DNA from: Acidimicrobiaceae bacterium
Lineage (GTDB): Bacteria > Actinomycetota > Acidimicrobiia > Acidimicrobiales > RAAP-2
Length of the DNA: 37,405 nucleotides
Direction of reading: 5' to 3'
Assembly (NCBI GenBank): GCA_003133405.1
Contig: PKXH01000093.1
Span: 69,111 to 106,515, forward strand
Shown here: piece after piece, positions 15,946 to 23,698 of the stretch
Layout of the letters: every line of letters starts with the position of its first letter
How positions within the stretch are numbered: position 1 is the stretch's first letter
Notes under the pieces: generated by a model
What the model was told of the DNA's origin: nothing
The model's input: only the letters and a program-made list of their open reading frames with translations
Databases searched by the model: none
Made by a program: the position numbers and the translations under genes

Positions 15946-18207
15946 TTACAACGTCTGGTACAGCGTGCTTCGCTGGTGCAACGGACGACCGAGTGGCGCC
16001 ACAAGCTCCTCCAGCGACTGCACGTTCATCTCCTGCCCGTGGACGGCGCCTGCGGCGCGCGAGATATTCTCATCCATCAACGTGCCCCCGAGGTCATTCG
16101 CGCCGGCGGCCAAAATCCGTCTCGAACCTTCGACGCCCATCTTGACCCAACTGACTTGAATGTTGTCGATCAAAGTGGCGTAGTGCAGACGAGCGACGGC
16201 GTGCATCAAGATTGCCTCACGAAAGGTCGGCCCCTTTCGTGAACGGCCCTTCAAGAACAACGGCGTCGCCATGTGCACGAATGGCAGAGGTACGAACTCG
16301 GTGAAGCCCCCAGTCAATTTTTGTAGCTCACGAGTGCGAAGGAGGTGCGTCGCCCAGCTCTCGGGGCCCTCGACCGCGCCAAACATGATCGTAATGTTGG
16401 AACGCAGGCCAACCTCGTGCGCGACGCGGTGCACCTCGAGCCACTGATCGCTGTTGATCTTGTCCGGACAGAGGATCGCGCGGATGCGGTCGTCGAGAAT
16501 CTCGGCGGCGGTCCCCGGCAGGGTCTTGAGGCCCGCGTCCTTCAAGCGCGTAAGGTAGGTAGCGAGGTCCTGACCCGAGCGACGCGCGCCCTCAAAGACC
16601 TCCAGGGCGCTAAAGGCGTGAATGTGAATGGTGGGCGAGCCGGCCCTCACGGCGGCGACCACGTCAATGTAGTAATCACCGTCGAAGTTGGGGTGAATGC
16701 CCCCCTGGAGACAGACTTCCGTGGCGCCGCGAGCCTCGGCCTCGCGCACACGCTCACTGATCTCTTCCAGTGTCAAGAGATAGGGGTCACCTCGAAGATT
16801 CAACGAGAGGGGACCCTTGGAGAACGCGCAGAAGCGACATTTGAAGGTACAGACGTTGGTGTAGTTGATGTTGCGATTGAGGACGAAACTCACCGCGTCG
16901 CCCACGAGATCGTGGCGAACTTCGTCAGCGAGGCCCACGACCGCGTTGAAGTCGGCGCCGCGCGCGTGAAAGAGTGCGACGATCTCGTCGGCCTCGAATT
17001 CGTAACCCGGCTCGTATCGAGCTAGAAGGGCGCTGAGTTCGTGAGTTCGCGTGGTAGACGTCGGTGGCGCGGGCGGCGTGTGATCAGAGCCCGAGTACCA
17101 CCCGTCGTTTCGAGCGAGTGAGTGAGCGTCTGATTGGGCGAGCACGAAGGGCCGCACCTTCTCATCGAGAAAGTCCTGACGGTCACCGACGAATTCAGGG
17201 TAGATCGTCAGTCGCGGCGTGAGCTGGAAGCCGCGGAGATCACACTGCTCAGAGAGCGTGGTCACCGCCGGCCACGATCGTTCGGGATTGACGTGGTCAA
17301 TGGTGACCGGTGAGACGCCGCCAAAGTCGTCAATGCCAAAATCCAACAGCCGCGCAGGTTCATCGCTCAGGTTGGGCGGCGCCTGAAGATGAATGTCGCC
17401 GGGCAGCATAAGTCGTGCCGCCGCAATGGTCCAGTGGAACTCTTCGTCACTGGCGGGTGGCGAGGACGCCATCGCGGTGCGAGCTTTGGGTAAGAAGTTC
17501 TGAATGATGACCTCTTGGACGTGGCCGAACTCCGCGTGCGCCTCGACAATCGCTCGAAGGGTTAAGAGTCGATCCTCGCGACTTTCACCAATGCCCACCA
17601 GAAGTCCGGTCGTGAACGCAATCTTGAGCTCGCCGGCGAAGCGCAGGGTGTCGAGACGCCGGCGCGGATCTTTATCCGGCGCCAGGCGATGGGCGGCGAC
17701 GTCGGCTAAGACCTCGAGCATCATCCCCTGCGACGCGCTCACGTGACGTAGTTGTTCGAGTTCGTGCAAGTAGAGGGCACCGGCGTTGGCGTGTGGCAGC
17801 AGTCCCGTTCCCTCCAACACCATTTGGGCGGCTGAGGCGACGTAGTCGACGGTGGAGTGGTAGCCCCGTGCGGCCAACCATCGAGCGGCTTCGTCGTAGC
17901 GCAACTCAGGCCGCTCGCCGAGCGTGAAGAGCGCTTCGGTACAACCGGCGTCTCGTCCCGCTTGCGCGATGGCCATTACCTCATCGAGGCTGAGGTACGG
18001 CGAGACGACGTGGGCCGGGGCCTGGGCGAAGGTGCAGTACCCGCAGCGGTCGCGGCAGAGTTTGGTGAGCGGTATGAATACCTTGGGCGAGTACGTAACG
18101 ACGACGCCGTGCGCCCGGCGGGCCTTATCGTACGCCGCCGGGGCTAACGACGCTGCCGAGGCGGTGATGAGATCGTTGAGCGTTTCTAATCCGTTCGTCG
18201 TGGTCAT
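15946..18207 (-). CDS. fbiC: FO synthase, fused CofG-CofH (FbiC)
   Basis: FbiC makes 7,8-didemethyl-8-hydroxy-5-deazariboflavin (FO), the chromophore of coenzyme F420, from tyrosine and 5-amino-6-ribitylamino-uracil using two radical-SAM domains. The 753-residue protein has the fused actinobacterial architecture: an N-terminal CofG half with the cluster motif CRDRCGYC (Cys51, 55, 58) and a C-terminal CofH half with CTFKCRFC near residue 453. Each is followed by the expected radical-SAM barrel (for example ATEVCLQGGIHP in the CofH half). The ATG start at 18207 lies exactly six bases after TAGGAT, so the mRNA is probably leaderless. F420 use by this organism is a direct implication. Confidence 0.97.
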   Translation of the reverse strand: MTTTNGLETLNDLITASAASLAPAAYDKARRAHGVVVTYSPKVFIPLTKLCRDRCGYCTFAQAPAHVVSPYLSLDEVMAIAQAGRDAGCTEALFTLGERPELRYDEAARWLAARGYHSTVDYVASAAQMVLEGTGLLPHANAGALYLHELEQLRHVSASQGMMLEVLADVAAHRLAPDKDPRRRLDTLRFAGELKIAFTTGLLVGIGESREDRLLTLRAIVEAHAEFGHVQEVIIQNFLPKARTAMASSPPASDEEFHWTIAAARLMLPGDIHLQAPPNLSDEPARLLDFGIDDFGGVSPVTIDHVNPERSWPAVTTLSEQCDLRGFQLTPRLTIYPEFVGDRQDFLDEKVRPFVLAQSDAHSLARNDGWYSGSDHTPPAPPTSTTRTHELSALLARYEPGYEFEADEIVALFHARGADFNAVVGLADEVRHDLVGDAVSFVLNRNINYTNVCTFKCRFCAFSKGPLSLNLRGDPYLLTLEEISERVREAEARGATEVCLQGGIHPNFDGDYYIDVVAAVRAGSPTIHIHAFSALEVFEGARRSGQDLATYLTRLKDAGLKTLPGTAAEILDDRIRAILCPDKINSDQWLEVHRVAHEVGLRSNITIMFGAVEGPESWATHLLRTRELQKLTGGFTEFVPLPFVHMATPLFLKGRSRKGPTFREAILMHAVARLHYATLIDNIQVSWVKMGVEGSRRILAAGANDLGGTLMDENISRAAGAVHGQEMNVQSLEELVAPLGRPLHQRSTLYQTL

Positions 18208-18213
18208 GGGTGC

Positions 18214-18219
18214 ATCCTA
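18214..18219 (-). promoter_or_regulatory. -10 box for leaderless fbiC mRNA
   Basis: TAGGAT on the minus strand, six bases (GCACCC), then the ATG of fbiC. It lies in the 98-base gap after the transaldolase gene, so fbiC and the LOG gene can be transcribed separately from tkt-tal. Confidence 0.6.
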
Positions 18220-18305
18220 GGACGCGTTCTTCAATAATTCAGCGTTCAACGTGGCCTTATGCGCTAAGTCGTGGGCCGGTCGCTGACCCACCGCTTCTTG
18301 AACGA

Positions 18306-19418
18306 TTATTTCGCCCCGTGCATCTTTGAAGAGACCGTGGCCAGCAGTTCTTCGTACGATTTCGCGAAGGCCGCCACGCCCTCCACCTCGAGCTGTTCGG
18401 TCACGTGCTCCAAGGACACGTCCGGGGGGAATTGCTCTAGGACCTTCGCCAGCGTATGACATGTCTCCTCGTTGAGCAACTTCGACTCCGCGAAGTCCGC
18501 GTGGTCGAGCACGGCCGCCAAGGTCGCGTCGGGCATCGTATTGACGGTCTCGTCGGCCACGATGTTATTCACGTATAAGAGATCGTTGTAGTTGGGATTC
18601 TTGGTGGACGTCGACGCCCAAAGTGGTCGTTGCACTTGCGCCCCTCGACTCAATAGTGAAGCCGCCGCCTCACCCTTCATGCGGTTGCGATAGAGCTCGT
18701 AGGCCGCGGCGACCTGAGCGACTGCGGCCGTGCCACGCCGTGAATCTCCTTCAGGAAGTAGAGCGTCGACCGCGACGTCGACTCGTGACACGAAAAAGGA
18801 CGCGACGCTGGCGAGCGACCCGAGATCGAGACCGGCGTCGTAGGCGTCAGTGAGGCCCTGCGCCCACGCCGCGATGACCTCGCCGTAGCGCGCGATTGAA
18901 AAAATCAAGGTCACGTTGACGTTGATGCCCGCGCCCAGCACTGCGCGAATTGCCGGCAAGCCCTCTTTGGTGGCCGGAATCTTTATCATGACATTGGGGC
19001 GATCGACTCGTTTGGCGAGACGTTTCGCCGCGGTGATGGTCGCATCAGTGTCGCGGGCCAGCCGAGGCGACACCTCCAAAGAGACGAAGCCGTCGAGATA
19101 GCGACGAGTGCCCTTGGCAAACTCGACCCGGGAGCTCTCGTGCACCGGCGCCAACACGTCGCACGCGTCACGTACGTCCGCCACCGCCAAGGACTCAAAG
19201 AGGTCCTCGGGGTTGTCATCCGTTGACGCGGCGACGAACGAATCGTACGCCGAAGACGTCGCGAGGGCCTTGGCAAAGATGGACGGGTTCGAGGTGACCC
19301 CGCGTACTCCTTCGGTGACAAACGTGGCGAGCGTGCCGTCGTTCAGCCAGTCTCGGCGAATGTTGTCAATCCAGGGACTCTGGCCGTAGTCGCCGTAGAG
19401 ATCGTTCAAATTAGTCAT
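18306..19418 (-). CDS. tal: Transaldolase
   Basis: Transaldolase moves a dihydroxyacetone unit between sugar phosphates in the non-oxidative pentose phosphate pathway. The 370-residue protein has the longer actinobacterial form, beginning with the YGQSPWIDNIRRDW segment and VTSNPSIFAKA. The Schiff-base lysine is Lys146 in VMIKIPATKEG, and NVTLIFSIARYGEV follows as expected. The ATG at 19418 overlaps the transketolase stop by four bases, so tkt and tal are coupled, as in many actinobacteria. The usual downstream zwf/pgi/opcA genes are absent; a 98-base gap and fbiC follow. Confidence 0.96.
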   Translation of the reverse strand: MTNLNDLYGDYGQSPWIDNIRRDWLNDGTLATFVTEGVRGVTSNPSIFAKALATSSAYDSFVAASTDDNPEDLFESLAVADVRDACDVLAPVHESSRVEFAKGTRRYLDGFVSLEVSPRLARDTDATITAAKRLAKRVDRPNVMIKIPATKEGLPAIRAVLGAGINVNVTLIFSIARYGEVIAAWAQGLTDAYDAGLDLGSLASVASFFVSRVDVAVDALLPEGDSRRGTAAVAQVAAAYELYRNRMKGEAAASLLSRGAQVQRPLWASTSTKNPNYNDLLYVNNIVADETVNTMPDATLAAVLDHADFAESKLLNEETCHTLAKVLEQFPPDVSLEHVTEQLEVEGVAAFAKSYEELLATVSSKMHGAK

Positions 19419-21412
19419 CTGCCCTCCCCTAGAACCGCTTCGACGTGCGTCACTACCGTTTGGGGCACCAAGTCAAAGTAGGCGAAGACCTCCTTACCCG
19501 GCGCCGAAAGGCCGAACGAGTTGATGCCAATGGCGCTGTCGACGTAGTTGGCCCAGCCCAGCGTGGCGCCGGCCTCTATCGCCACCGAGGGGGTTGTGCG
19601 TCGAAGCACCTGGCTTCGGTACTCGGAAGGTTGAGCGTCAAAGCAGCGCCAGCACGGCATCGCGATCACGCGCGTCGCCACTCCCTTGGCCGCGAGCAGA
19701 TCCGCGGCACTGAGACAAAGTCCTACCTCCGAACCTGTGCCGACCAGAGTGAAAGCGGCGTGCTCGTGCTCGCGAATCACGTAGCCGCCGCGGCGAGCAC
19801 CCTTCGCGCTGGCTGCGCCGTCTTCTTCGTTGAAGACGGGCATGTCCTGGCGCGAAAGTATGAGCGCCGTCGTGGGAGGTTCCTTGGCGCTCAAGAACTG
19901 TTCGACAAAATCGATGGTCTCGTTCGCGTCGCTCGGGCGAACGACATGAATATTGGGCATGGCGCGAAGTGCCATGAGGTGTTCGATCGGTTGGTGGGTG
20001 GGGCCGTCTTCACCGACACCGACCGAGTCGTGCGTGTAGACAAAGAGCACACCCGCGTGACTCAACGACGCCAGGCGAACGGCGGGGCGGGCGTAGTCGT
20101 TAAAGACGAAGAACGTCGAACCTGCCGGACGGAGCCCACCGTGGTGCGCCTGGCCCACCAGGATTGCGCTCATGGCGTGTTCTCGAATGCCGTAGTGGAT
20201 CTGGCGGCCTCCGGGCGTGGCGGCGCCTTGGGTTACGGAATGCTTGAGTTCGACCCCCGTGTTGTCCGTGAGGTCGGCCGAACCTGCGGTGAGGCCCGGC
20301 GTCTGGGGCGCGAACGTGTCCATCGCGCGTTGCAGAGCTCGGCGAGTCGCCATTTGGGAGTTGGGCGCGAATGGCTCTGGTCGCTCAACGACGCGCGCGA
20401 CACCGTTGGTGTCGAGTTGTTCGAGCAGTTGGACGCCCGCCGCGCCCGCCGCGGCCACCCGAGCCTCCCACGCCACGCGCTCGTCACGACGCGGGCCTAA
20501 CAGCTTGCCCCACTCCTGGGGGAGTTGGGGGTCGAAGACGAACGCCTCATCGGGAACGCCGAGGATCGCCTTCGTGGTGGTGATCGCCTCGACGCTGAAG
20601 GGATTACCGTGCGCCTCCTTACGGTCCATCATGTCGGGCGAAGGAAAACCGATGTGCGACCTGACGATGATCAATGTCGGCCTTTGCGTCTCGGCGATCG
20701 CGCTCCTCGTCGCCGCTTCGAGCACGTCGAGCTCGTTGGCGCGCTCGCCAACGTTCACCACGTGCCAGCCGTAGGCCGCAAAACGCTCGGCCGGGTTGTC
20801 GTGCAACGCGAGCTCGGTCGGCCCGTCGATCGTGATGTGATTGTCGTCGTAGAACACCGTCAAGCGGTCCAGTTTGAGCGAGCCCGCCAACGAGGCCGCC
20901 TCGTGACTGATGCCCTCTTCGAGACAGCCGTCGCTGGCAAAGACCCAGGTTCGGTGATTGACCAGTTCTTCGCCGTAGTCGGCGCGAAGGATACGTTCCG
21001 CGAGGGCCATACCGACACCGTTGGCGACGCCCTGACCCAGGGGGCCGGTCGTTACTTCAACGGTCGGCGCGACGCCGCGTTCGGGATGGCCGGGCGTTCG
21101 CGAGTGAGCTTGGCGGAACATCGTAAGGTCCTCGACGCTCAGGGCGTAACCGAATTCGTGCGCCAGTGCGTACTGCAAGATTGACGCATGACCGCAACTG
21201 AGGATGAATCGATCCCGGTCGCTCCACGAAGGATCCGTGGGATCGTGTCGCATCACGCGCGCCCAGAGCATGACGCCCAATGGCGCGAGGGCCATCGCGG
21301 TGCCACTGTGGCCGGATTTGGCCTTGGCGGGCGCGTCCATCGCGACTGCGACAATCTCGCGGATCGTGCGGCCCTCAAGTTTGCTGGCGCCAGGGTAGAG
21401 AAGGTCGGACAT
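19415..21412 (-). CDS. tkt: Transketolase
   Basis: Transketolase is a thiamine-diphosphate enzyme that transfers two-carbon units between ketose and aldose phosphates. The 665-residue protein shows KSGHSGTAMALAPLG near the start, HPERGVAPTVEVTTGPLGQG, the ThDP/metal motif SDGCLEEGISHEA...DDNHITIDG, and in the second domain the catalytic-glutamate region HYGIREHAMSAI and THDSVGVGEDGPTHQPIEHL. Length and order are canonical. The ATG at 21412 lies exactly six bases after TACTGT, suggesting a leaderless transcript. It leads the tkt-tal operon and faces a divergent thioesterase gene across 59 bases that contain an inverted repeat. Confidence 0.97.
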   Translation of the reverse strand: MSDLLYPGASKLEGRTIREIVAVAMDAPAKAKSGHSGTAMALAPLGVMLWARVMRHDPTDPSWSDRDRFILSCGHASILQYALAHEFGYALSVEDLTMFRQAHSRTPGHPERGVAPTVEVTTGPLGQGVANGVGMALAERILRADYGEELVNHRTWVFASDGCLEEGISHEAASLAGSLKLDRLTVFYDDNHITIDGPTELALHDNPAERFAAYGWHVVNVGERANELDVLEAATRSAIAETQRPTLIIVRSHIGFPSPDMMDRKEAHGNPFSVEAITTTKAILGVPDEAFVFDPQLPQEWGKLLGPRRDERVAWEARVAAAGAAGVQLLEQLDTNGVARVVERPEPFAPNSQMATRRALQRAMDTFAPQTPGLTAGSADLTDNTGVELKHSVTQGAATPGGRQIHYGIREHAMSAILVGQAHHGGLRPAGSTFFVFNDYARPAVRLASLSHAGVLFVYTHDSVGVGEDGPTHQPIEHLMALRAMPNIHVVRPSDANETIDFVEQFLSAKEPPTTALILSRQDMPVFNEEDGAASAKGARRGGYVIREHEHAAFTLVGTGSEVGLCLSAADLLAAKGVATRVIAMPCWRCFDAQPSEYRSQVLRRTTPSVAIEAGATLGWANYVDSAIGINSFGLSAPGKEVFAYFDLVPQTVVTHVEAVLGEGR

Positions 21413-21418
21413 GCTTAG

Positions 21419-21424
21419 ACAGTA
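21419..21424 (-). promoter_or_regulatory. -10 box for leaderless tkt mRNA
   Basis: TACTGT on the minus strand, six bases (CTAAGC), then ATG of tkt. It directly abuts the inverted repeat at 21424-21448. Confidence 0.6.
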
Positions 21425-21448
21425 CCGAACGGGTCTCTCCCGCTCGGT
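21424..21448. promoter_or_regulatory. Inverted repeat between divergent tkt and thioesterase promoters
   Basis: ACCGAACGGG (21424-21433) and CCCGCTCGGT (21439-21448) form ten-base arms with a single mismatch around a TCTCT centre. The element fills the space between the -10 box of tkt (21419-21424) and that of the thioesterase (21460-21465), where -35 regions would lie. A shared operator is a reasonable inference; chance or a structural role is not excluded. Confidence 0.4.
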
Positions 21449-21459
21449 GAGGTCACGAG

Positions 21460-21465
21460 TAACCT
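21460..21465 (+). promoter_or_regulatory. -10 box for leaderless thioesterase mRNA
   Basis: TAACCT, six bases (CACCAC), then the GTG start at 21472. Confidence 0.55.
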
Positions 21466-21471
21466 CACCAC

Positions 21472-21870
21472 GTGGCGTTGCAGATTCCTCCGAACTGTGA
21501 TTTAACCCTCGGAATGACGTGCCTGGACAAGTCGGTCCCCGGTCGAACGGTGTGGCGGGCCCGAGTGGACGATCGGTTCTTGAATCCCGCGGGCGTCGTG
21601 CAGGGGGGCTTCTTGGCGGCCATGCTCGACTCGGCCATGGGTGCCTCGGCGATCACCGTGGTCGGGGACCGATCGGTGGTGGTGGCCAATACGGAAATGA
21701 AGGTCTCGTTCTTGCGACCCGTAAAGTCTGGCGAACTTTTGACGTGTGTCGCGACCGTCCTCAAGCCGGGAAAAGTAATCTCATTTCTTGAGGCGAGAAT
21801 TTTTGACGGCGAAGAGCGACTCGTCGCGACGGCGAGTTCCACGTACCTGGTAAAAGCGCGCACTGAGTAG
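21472..21870 (+). CDS. PaaI-type hotdog-fold acyl-CoA thioesterase
   Basis: This 132-residue single hotdog domain hydrolyses acyl- or aryl-CoA thioesters if it follows the PaaI family. The signature NPAGVVQGGFLAAMLDSAMG carries the helix whose conserved Asp (in MLDSA) acts in catalysis, and VVVANTEMKVSFLRPVKSGE is the usual following strand pair. The protein is cytoplasmic with no signal. The GTG start at 21472 is placed by the leaderless -10 box six bases upstream. Its stop codon TAG is also the first half of the TAGGAT box that serves the next gene. The physiological substrate is unknown. Confidence 0.88.
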   Translation: MALQIPPNCDLTLGMTCLDKSVPGRTVWRARVDDRFLNPAGVVQGGFLAAMLDSAMGASAITVVGDRSVVVANTEMKVSFLRPVKSGELLTCVATVLKPGKVISFLEARIFDGEERLVATASSTYLVKARTE

Positions 21871-21873
21871 GAT
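21868..21873 (+). promoter_or_regulatory. -10 box overlapping the thioesterase stop codon
   Basis: TAGGAT begins with the thioesterase stop codon TAG and is followed after six bases (TGAATC) by the GTG start at 21880. It would give the small membrane-protein genes and trmI a leaderless promoter of their own. Confidence 0.55.
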
Positions 21874-21879
21874 TGAATC

Positions 21880-22233
21880 GTGAAGAATTGGTCGTGGCGC
21901 AAGTTCTTGCGAGGAGCATCACTGAAACGCGATGTTACTGAACTGCGTGAACTCGCAGTTCGTTACATCAAAGAAGAGACCGTCAAGCCCATCAAGGAAT
22001 TGGGTCGATTCATCGCGTTCGGAGCGCTGGGCAGTCTCATCGTGGGCTTTGGTTACGTGTTCTTGCTTATTGGCGCCCTTCGGTATCTGCAGTGGCAGTT
22101 TCCCGTACTCGACGGCTCGCTATCGTGGCTGCCCTACCTCATTGTGGCGATGCTGGCCCTCGTCGTGATAGTTCTGACGGCCTGGCGGATCGTGAGCGGT
22201 ACCGCCAAGCGCCGTCTCAAGGTCTCCGAGTGA
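21880..22233 (+). CDS. Two-helix membrane protein (Holin-X / phage-holin-III-like)
   Basis: This 117-residue protein has a basic, helical N-terminus (about 1-45), two membrane helices (about 45-68, FIAFGALGSLIVGFGYVFLL, and 85-105, LPYLIVAMLALVVIVLTAW) and a short basic tail. The pattern of an amphipathic region followed by two transmembrane segments resembles the 'putative actinobacterial Holin-X' family of small membrane proteins of unknown role; I recognise the shape and not a firm homology. It overlaps the next small gene by four bases (GTGA), so it is coupled to a chain ending in trmI. There is no lysin or other phage gene nearby, so a lytic role is unlikely. Confidence 0.7.
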   Translation: MKNWSWRKFLRGASLKRDVTELRELAVRYIKEETVKPIKELGRFIAFGALGSLIVGFGYVFLLIGALRYLQWQFPVLDGSLSWLPYLIVAMLALVVIVLTAWRIVSGTAKRRLKVSE

Positions 22234-22418
22234 GTGAACACGCCCAGACGCGCCGCGAACTCGAGGCGTCGCTTCGGTCACTGCTGCCCGGCCAGACCCA
22301 GATTGGCAAGTCGTTATCGTCAGGCAAACCCGCTAGCGCCGTCGCCGGACTGACCGGCGCCGTCTCGGGTTACGTGTGGGGTTGGATTCGCGGACGACGT
22401 TCTCGCAAGAAGCGCTAG
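22230..22418 (+). CDS. Small hypothetical protein with basic C-terminus (62 residues)
   Basis: This frame starts at GTG 22230, overlapping the stop of the preceding gene (GTGA). The product has a polar, helical first 30 residues (TRRELEASLRSLLPG), then a glycine/alanine-rich, weakly hydrophobic stretch (ASAVAGLTGAVSGYVWGWI) that could insert into or lie on the membrane, and ends with the highly basic RGRRSRKKR. I know no family for it. Overlap at its 5' end and direct abutment at its 3' end with another small frame argue for a translated, coupled gene. Confidence 0.7.
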   Translation: MSEHAQTRRELEASLRSLLPGQTQIGKSLSSGKPASAVAGLTGAVSGYVWGWIRGRRSRKKR

Positions 22419-22583
22419 ATGCTCCGTCGGCTCTTTCGTGTCGCCGCGGGCGCCGCCCTGGGACGGGCCTGGGCGCGACGGTCCTCAATATGGCTCTCTG
22501 TGACACTCGCGATCGTCCTCTTTCGATTCGTCGACCAACGCACCGCGAAAGCGGTCAAGTCGTCTAAGCGTGAAAGCACGTGA
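22419..22583 (+). CDS. Small single-helix membrane protein (54 residues)
   Basis: The ATG at 22419 begins on the base after the previous stop, and the stop at 22581-22583 overlaps the trmI start (GTGA). The protein has an arginine-rich N-terminus (MLRRLFRVAAG...RAWARRS), one hydrophobic helix (IWLSVTLAIVLFRFV) and a lysine-rich tail. By the positive-inside rule both ends are basic, so topology is ambiguous. It is shorter than common gene-calling cut-offs. Its exact fit between two overlapping genes is the main evidence for it. Function is unknown. Confidence 0.65.
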   Translation: MLRRLFRVAAGAALGRAWARRSSIWLSVTLAIVLFRFVDQRTAKAVKSSKREST

Positions 22584-23365
22584 AGAGAGGCCAGCTGATC
22601 GTCGGTGAGCGAGTCATGCTCATCGACGCCAAGGACCGCCGCTACCTGATCACCCTGAAGGAGGGATCGGCCTTTCACACCCACGCGGGCATTGTCCAGC
22701 ACGACGACGTCATCGGATCCCTCGAGGGCTCATTTATCACCTCTAGTACGGTGCGATCCTTTCTGGTGCTGCGACCCACGCTCTCAGACGTGGTGTTAAA
22801 GATGCCCCGCGGCGCTCAGGTCATCTACCCGAAGGACTTGGGCGCGATACTGATGCAAGCGGACATTGGGCCCGGCATGCGCGTCCTCGAAGCCGGCGTG
22901 GGATCAGGCGCGTTGTCGATGACCCTCTTGCGCGCCGGCGCCGTGATCACCGCCTACGAAATTCGAGAAGACTTCGCTCAGCAGGCGAAAAAGAACGTGC
23001 ACGACATGTTGGGTGAAGACGTGGCCTATGACGTCCAGATTCGTGACGTCACCGAAGGCATCGAGGAGGTTGATCTGGACCGGGTGATCTTGGACATGCC
23101 CGAGCCGTGGGACGTCGTCAAACACGCTGAAGGCGCCCTTCGACCCGGTGGCATATTTCTGACCTATCTACCGACCATCACCCAAGTCCAGCTCGTGCGC
23201 GAAGCGCTGCACCAACACGCCTTCGGTCTCGAGGAGACGGTGGAGATCCTGCGGCGAACTTGGCACGTCGATGGCCGTTCGGTACGACCCGATCACCGAA
23301 TGGTGGCGCACACTGGCTTCTTGACGTCGGCCCGCCGTCTGGTGGGACCGGGGGAGAGCGACTAG
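22580..23365 (+). CDS. trmI: tRNA (adenine-58-N1)-methyltransferase TrmI
   Basis: TrmI methylates N1 of adenosine 58 in the T loop of tRNAs, using S-adenosylmethionine. The 261-residue protein has the small N-terminal beta domain, the IYPKDLGAILMQADIGPGMR region and the SAM-binding VLEAGVGSGALSMTLLRAG (about 97-115), with the catalytic-site segment VILDMPEPWDVV. The M. tuberculosis homologue (Rv2118c) is likewise close to the proteasome ATPase gene, so this neighbourhood is conserved. The GTG start at 22580 overlaps the preceding small gene by four bases. Its stop shares CTAG with the stop of the convergent ferredoxin gene. Confidence 0.95.
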   Translation: MKRGQLIVGERVMLIDAKDRRYLITLKEGSAFHTHAGIVQHDDVIGSLEGSFITSSTVRSFLVLRPTLSDVVLKMPRGAQVIYPKDLGAILMQADIGPGMRVLEAGVGSGALSMTLLRAGAVITAYEIREDFAQQAKKNVHDMLGEDVAYDVQIRDVTEGIEEVDLDRVILDMPEPWDVVKHAEGALRPGGIFLTYLPTITQVQLVREALHQHAFGLEETVEILRRTWHVDGRSVRPDHRMVAHTGFLTSARRLVGPGESD

Positions 23366-23598
23366 TCGCGCTCCATAAAAATGCACTCGCCGGGGCACTC
23401 TTCGGCGGCTTCGCGGACAGCGTCTTCGAATTCGGGGGGCACGATGGCAACGCCCTCGGTACCACCGGGGTTGCTCTTCACGTCGGCACCTTGCTTCACG
23501 TAGGCCAACCCGTCATCGAGGAGGGTGAAGACCGACGGACAGATCTCTTCGCAGAGCCCGTCGCCGGTGCAGAGGTCTTGATCAATCCAAACCTTCAT
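23362..23598 (-). CDS. Small ferredoxin (3Fe-4S / single-cluster type)
   Basis: This 78-residue electron carrier has Cys10, Cys16, Cys20 followed by Pro21, and a distal CPGEC (Cys68, Cys72). The usual second cysteine of the CxxCxxC motif is replaced by Asp13 (CTGDGLC), the arrangement of 3Fe-4S ferredoxins that often serve cytochromes P450. I chose the internal ATG at 23598 over the upstream ATG at 23628 because GGAGG lies eight bases before it and a TAGAGT box at 23637-23632 would start the transcript downstream of, or at, the upstream ATG. The gene is divergent from arc and convergent with trmI. Its redox partner is not in the window. Confidence 0.88.
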   Translation of the reverse strand: MKVWIDQDLCTGDGLCEEICPSVFTLLDDGLAYVKQGADVKSNPGGTEGVAIVPPEFEDAVREAAEECPGECIFMERD

Positions 23599-23631
23599 TT
23601 GCCCGTCCTCCGTGGCCGAATATGTCATGCC

Positions 23632-23637
23632 ACTCTA
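23632..23637 (-). promoter_or_regulatory. -10 box of the ferredoxin gene
   Basis: TAGAGT on the minus strand, 33 bases before ATG 23598; the predicted leader of about 27 bases contains the GGAGG Shine-Dalgarno (23611-23607). Confidence 0.45.
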
Positions 23638-23686
23638 GTGGGGGAATGGCCAGAATCGTGACCTGCTCAGTGGTGCCGTGCTCACC

Positions 23687-23692
23687 TAGGGT
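23687..23692 (+). promoter_or_regulatory. -10 box for leaderless arc mRNA (proteasome operon)
   Basis: TAGGGT, six bases (GGCCCT), then the ATG of arc at 23699. It is the most upstream promoter candidate for arc-dop-pup-prcB-prcA-pafA. Confidence 0.55.
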
Positions 23693-23698
23693 GGCCCT

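Noticed and set aside
18217..18462. Minus-strand frame covering the tal-fbiC gap
   Set aside because: Most of it overlaps the end of tal in another frame; the part in the 98-base gap has no start or ribosome site of its own.
21880..22233. Reading the holin-like gene as part of a prophage
   Set aside because: No lysin, tail, integrase or attachment site is nearby and the gene is coupled to trmI, so it is a chromosomal membrane protein.
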